A stretch of 64,000 bases of DNA, taken from NCBI RefSeq assembly GCF_020382885.2, contig NC_058515.1, positions 9,345,223 through 9,409,222 of the forward strand, written 5' to 3'. The notes under the pieces are model-generated. The model saw only the letters and a list, made by a program, of their open reading frames with translations. It ran no database searches and had not been told where the DNA came from. A program made the translations under genes and the position numbers. Position 1 is the first letter of the stretch. The number at the start of each line of letters is the position of its first letter. Positions 62,933-64,000 of the stretch are shown in pieces. Source of the stretch: Scatophagus argus (Eukaryota > Chordata > Actinopteri > Scatophagidae).

Positions 62933-64000
62933 CTGAAGAGGAGGGAGGCGGGGAAGAAAAGGATGAAAGACGAGAGCGAAGAACAGAGTGACAAAGGAGC
63001 AGGAGGAGGTCTATCGATGTTACATTCATCAATATATTAACATGCCGCTTCGGGCATGCACGGAAATAATTTTTATCCACCATTCAGGAGGGAGACAGAA
63101 GCATCCGATACAGCTTGACTGTCTCAAGTCGATGTCTGCAGTCTGACATTGTCTCAGCGAAAATGATGGGGTGATAAATGTTATATACAGAACATTTTAG
63201 AGAGGGGAAAAAAACACCTCGGCCTCTGTCTTTCCAAGTTAGTCAGGGCTGTGAAGTGTGCTCAATTAAAGCTGCTCCAGCAAGCTGTCAGAGCAACCAG
63301 CGTGTATTTCACCGCTGCATCTCCCACCGGCCGCTTGAGAGCGTGAGTCATTGTCGTCACTCCCCCACTGGGACAGTAATTTTAGATACCAAAGTGCAAA
63401 AAAAGGAGACAGAGTGATACTGAAATACACAAAGTCCTATGCAGGGAGTAGAGCGGATAGTAAGCAGATACATGGCACACCCCTTTGTGTTCACAGCCAC
63501 CCCTCATGAGCTGTTTCATGAGATTTTAAGCATTTCGGGCTTTGCCCCCCACCCCGAAGAGAATTCAATCAGAGCTGACATTTGGTTTGTACAAATGACA
63601 ATCCTCCTCCTCCTGCTCCTCCTCATATTGGGAAGGACCACACCACATTTCAAATGCAAATTGGGTGCTTTTTTCATAACCAATATTTGACCTGCGGACT
63701 TCTCAATGTGATCTTCATCATACTTTTAACCCAAATCTCTGGTGGCACTTCAGACAATCCCCTGTCGGCTTAAAGATGGCTGCCTGCAAGAATTTCACTG
63801 TGAAATATATTGCATTTGTTTCCAAAAACAGCTCAGTTGGTCAAAGAAATAATATATGAGTTTTACTTATAATTTTACAGTAAATCTGCAACTGGATTTA
63901 TGCTGGTTTTCAACTTCTAAAACTTTTCTGCCTCTAAAATTCATGAGAAAACATATTGTCCACTCTGATACATCCTAAATTTAGCTGGTCAAATTGCTGA
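62933..64000 (-). other. trmt44 intron, running off the window
   Basis: The acceptor of the penultimate trmt44 exon has a long pyrimidine tract (minus strand CTTCCCCGCCTCCCTCCTC) before its AG. I could not recognise a further upstream exon between here and the right edge. If one is present it is short or weakly conserved. Confidence 0.45.

Overview
The window is nuclear DNA from a bony fish, most likely a percomorph teleost. Its genes are split by short GT-AG introns. AT-rich intergenic DNA carries microsatellites, and fragments resembling interspersed repeats common in acanthomorph fish are scattered throughout. I found three protein-coding genes, all on the minus strand. No bacterial, viral, CRISPR or rRNA features were seen.

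From right to left, which is the direction of transcription, the genes are: the last two exons of trmt44 (tRNA-Ser Um44 methyltransferase, 62100-62932, continuing beyond the right edge); a complete three-exon orphan GPCR, gpr78 (40994-43321, 340 aa); and a complete eleven-exon cpz, carboxypeptidase Z (29705-36508, 667 aa, with signal peptide, frizzled-type cysteine-rich domain, metallocarboxypeptidase domain and transthyretin-like C-terminus). Exon phases agree at every junction I assembled. TRMT44-GPR78-CPZ in one orientation matches human 4p16.1, where HMX1 follows CPZ tail-to-tail. The gene-free block at 1-29700 should therefore be the cpz-hmx1 interval, with hmx1 beyond the left edge.

Region by region: 1-29700 has no gene. 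It holds several stretches that look like conserved non-coding elements (inference only), a perfect 99-bp tandem duplication (10397-10594), a foldback element (11271-11541) and repeat fragments. 29705-36508 is cpz, with a tRNA-derived SINE 33 bases inside intron 8. 36509-40993 is a gene-free spacer. 40994-43321 is gpr78 with a GC-rich 5' flank. 43622-62099 has no gene and holds repeat fragments and two candidate regulatory blocks. 62100-64000 is the 3' end of trmt44.

The genes do not form a pathway. CPZ is an extracellular enzyme linked to Wnt signalling, GPR78 is a constitutively active orphan receptor, and TRMT44 modifies tRNA. The main regulatory interest is the cpz-hmx1 interval, because in mammals it contains a distal HMX1 enhancer whose structural variants alter ear and face development. 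No wholly new system was recognised.
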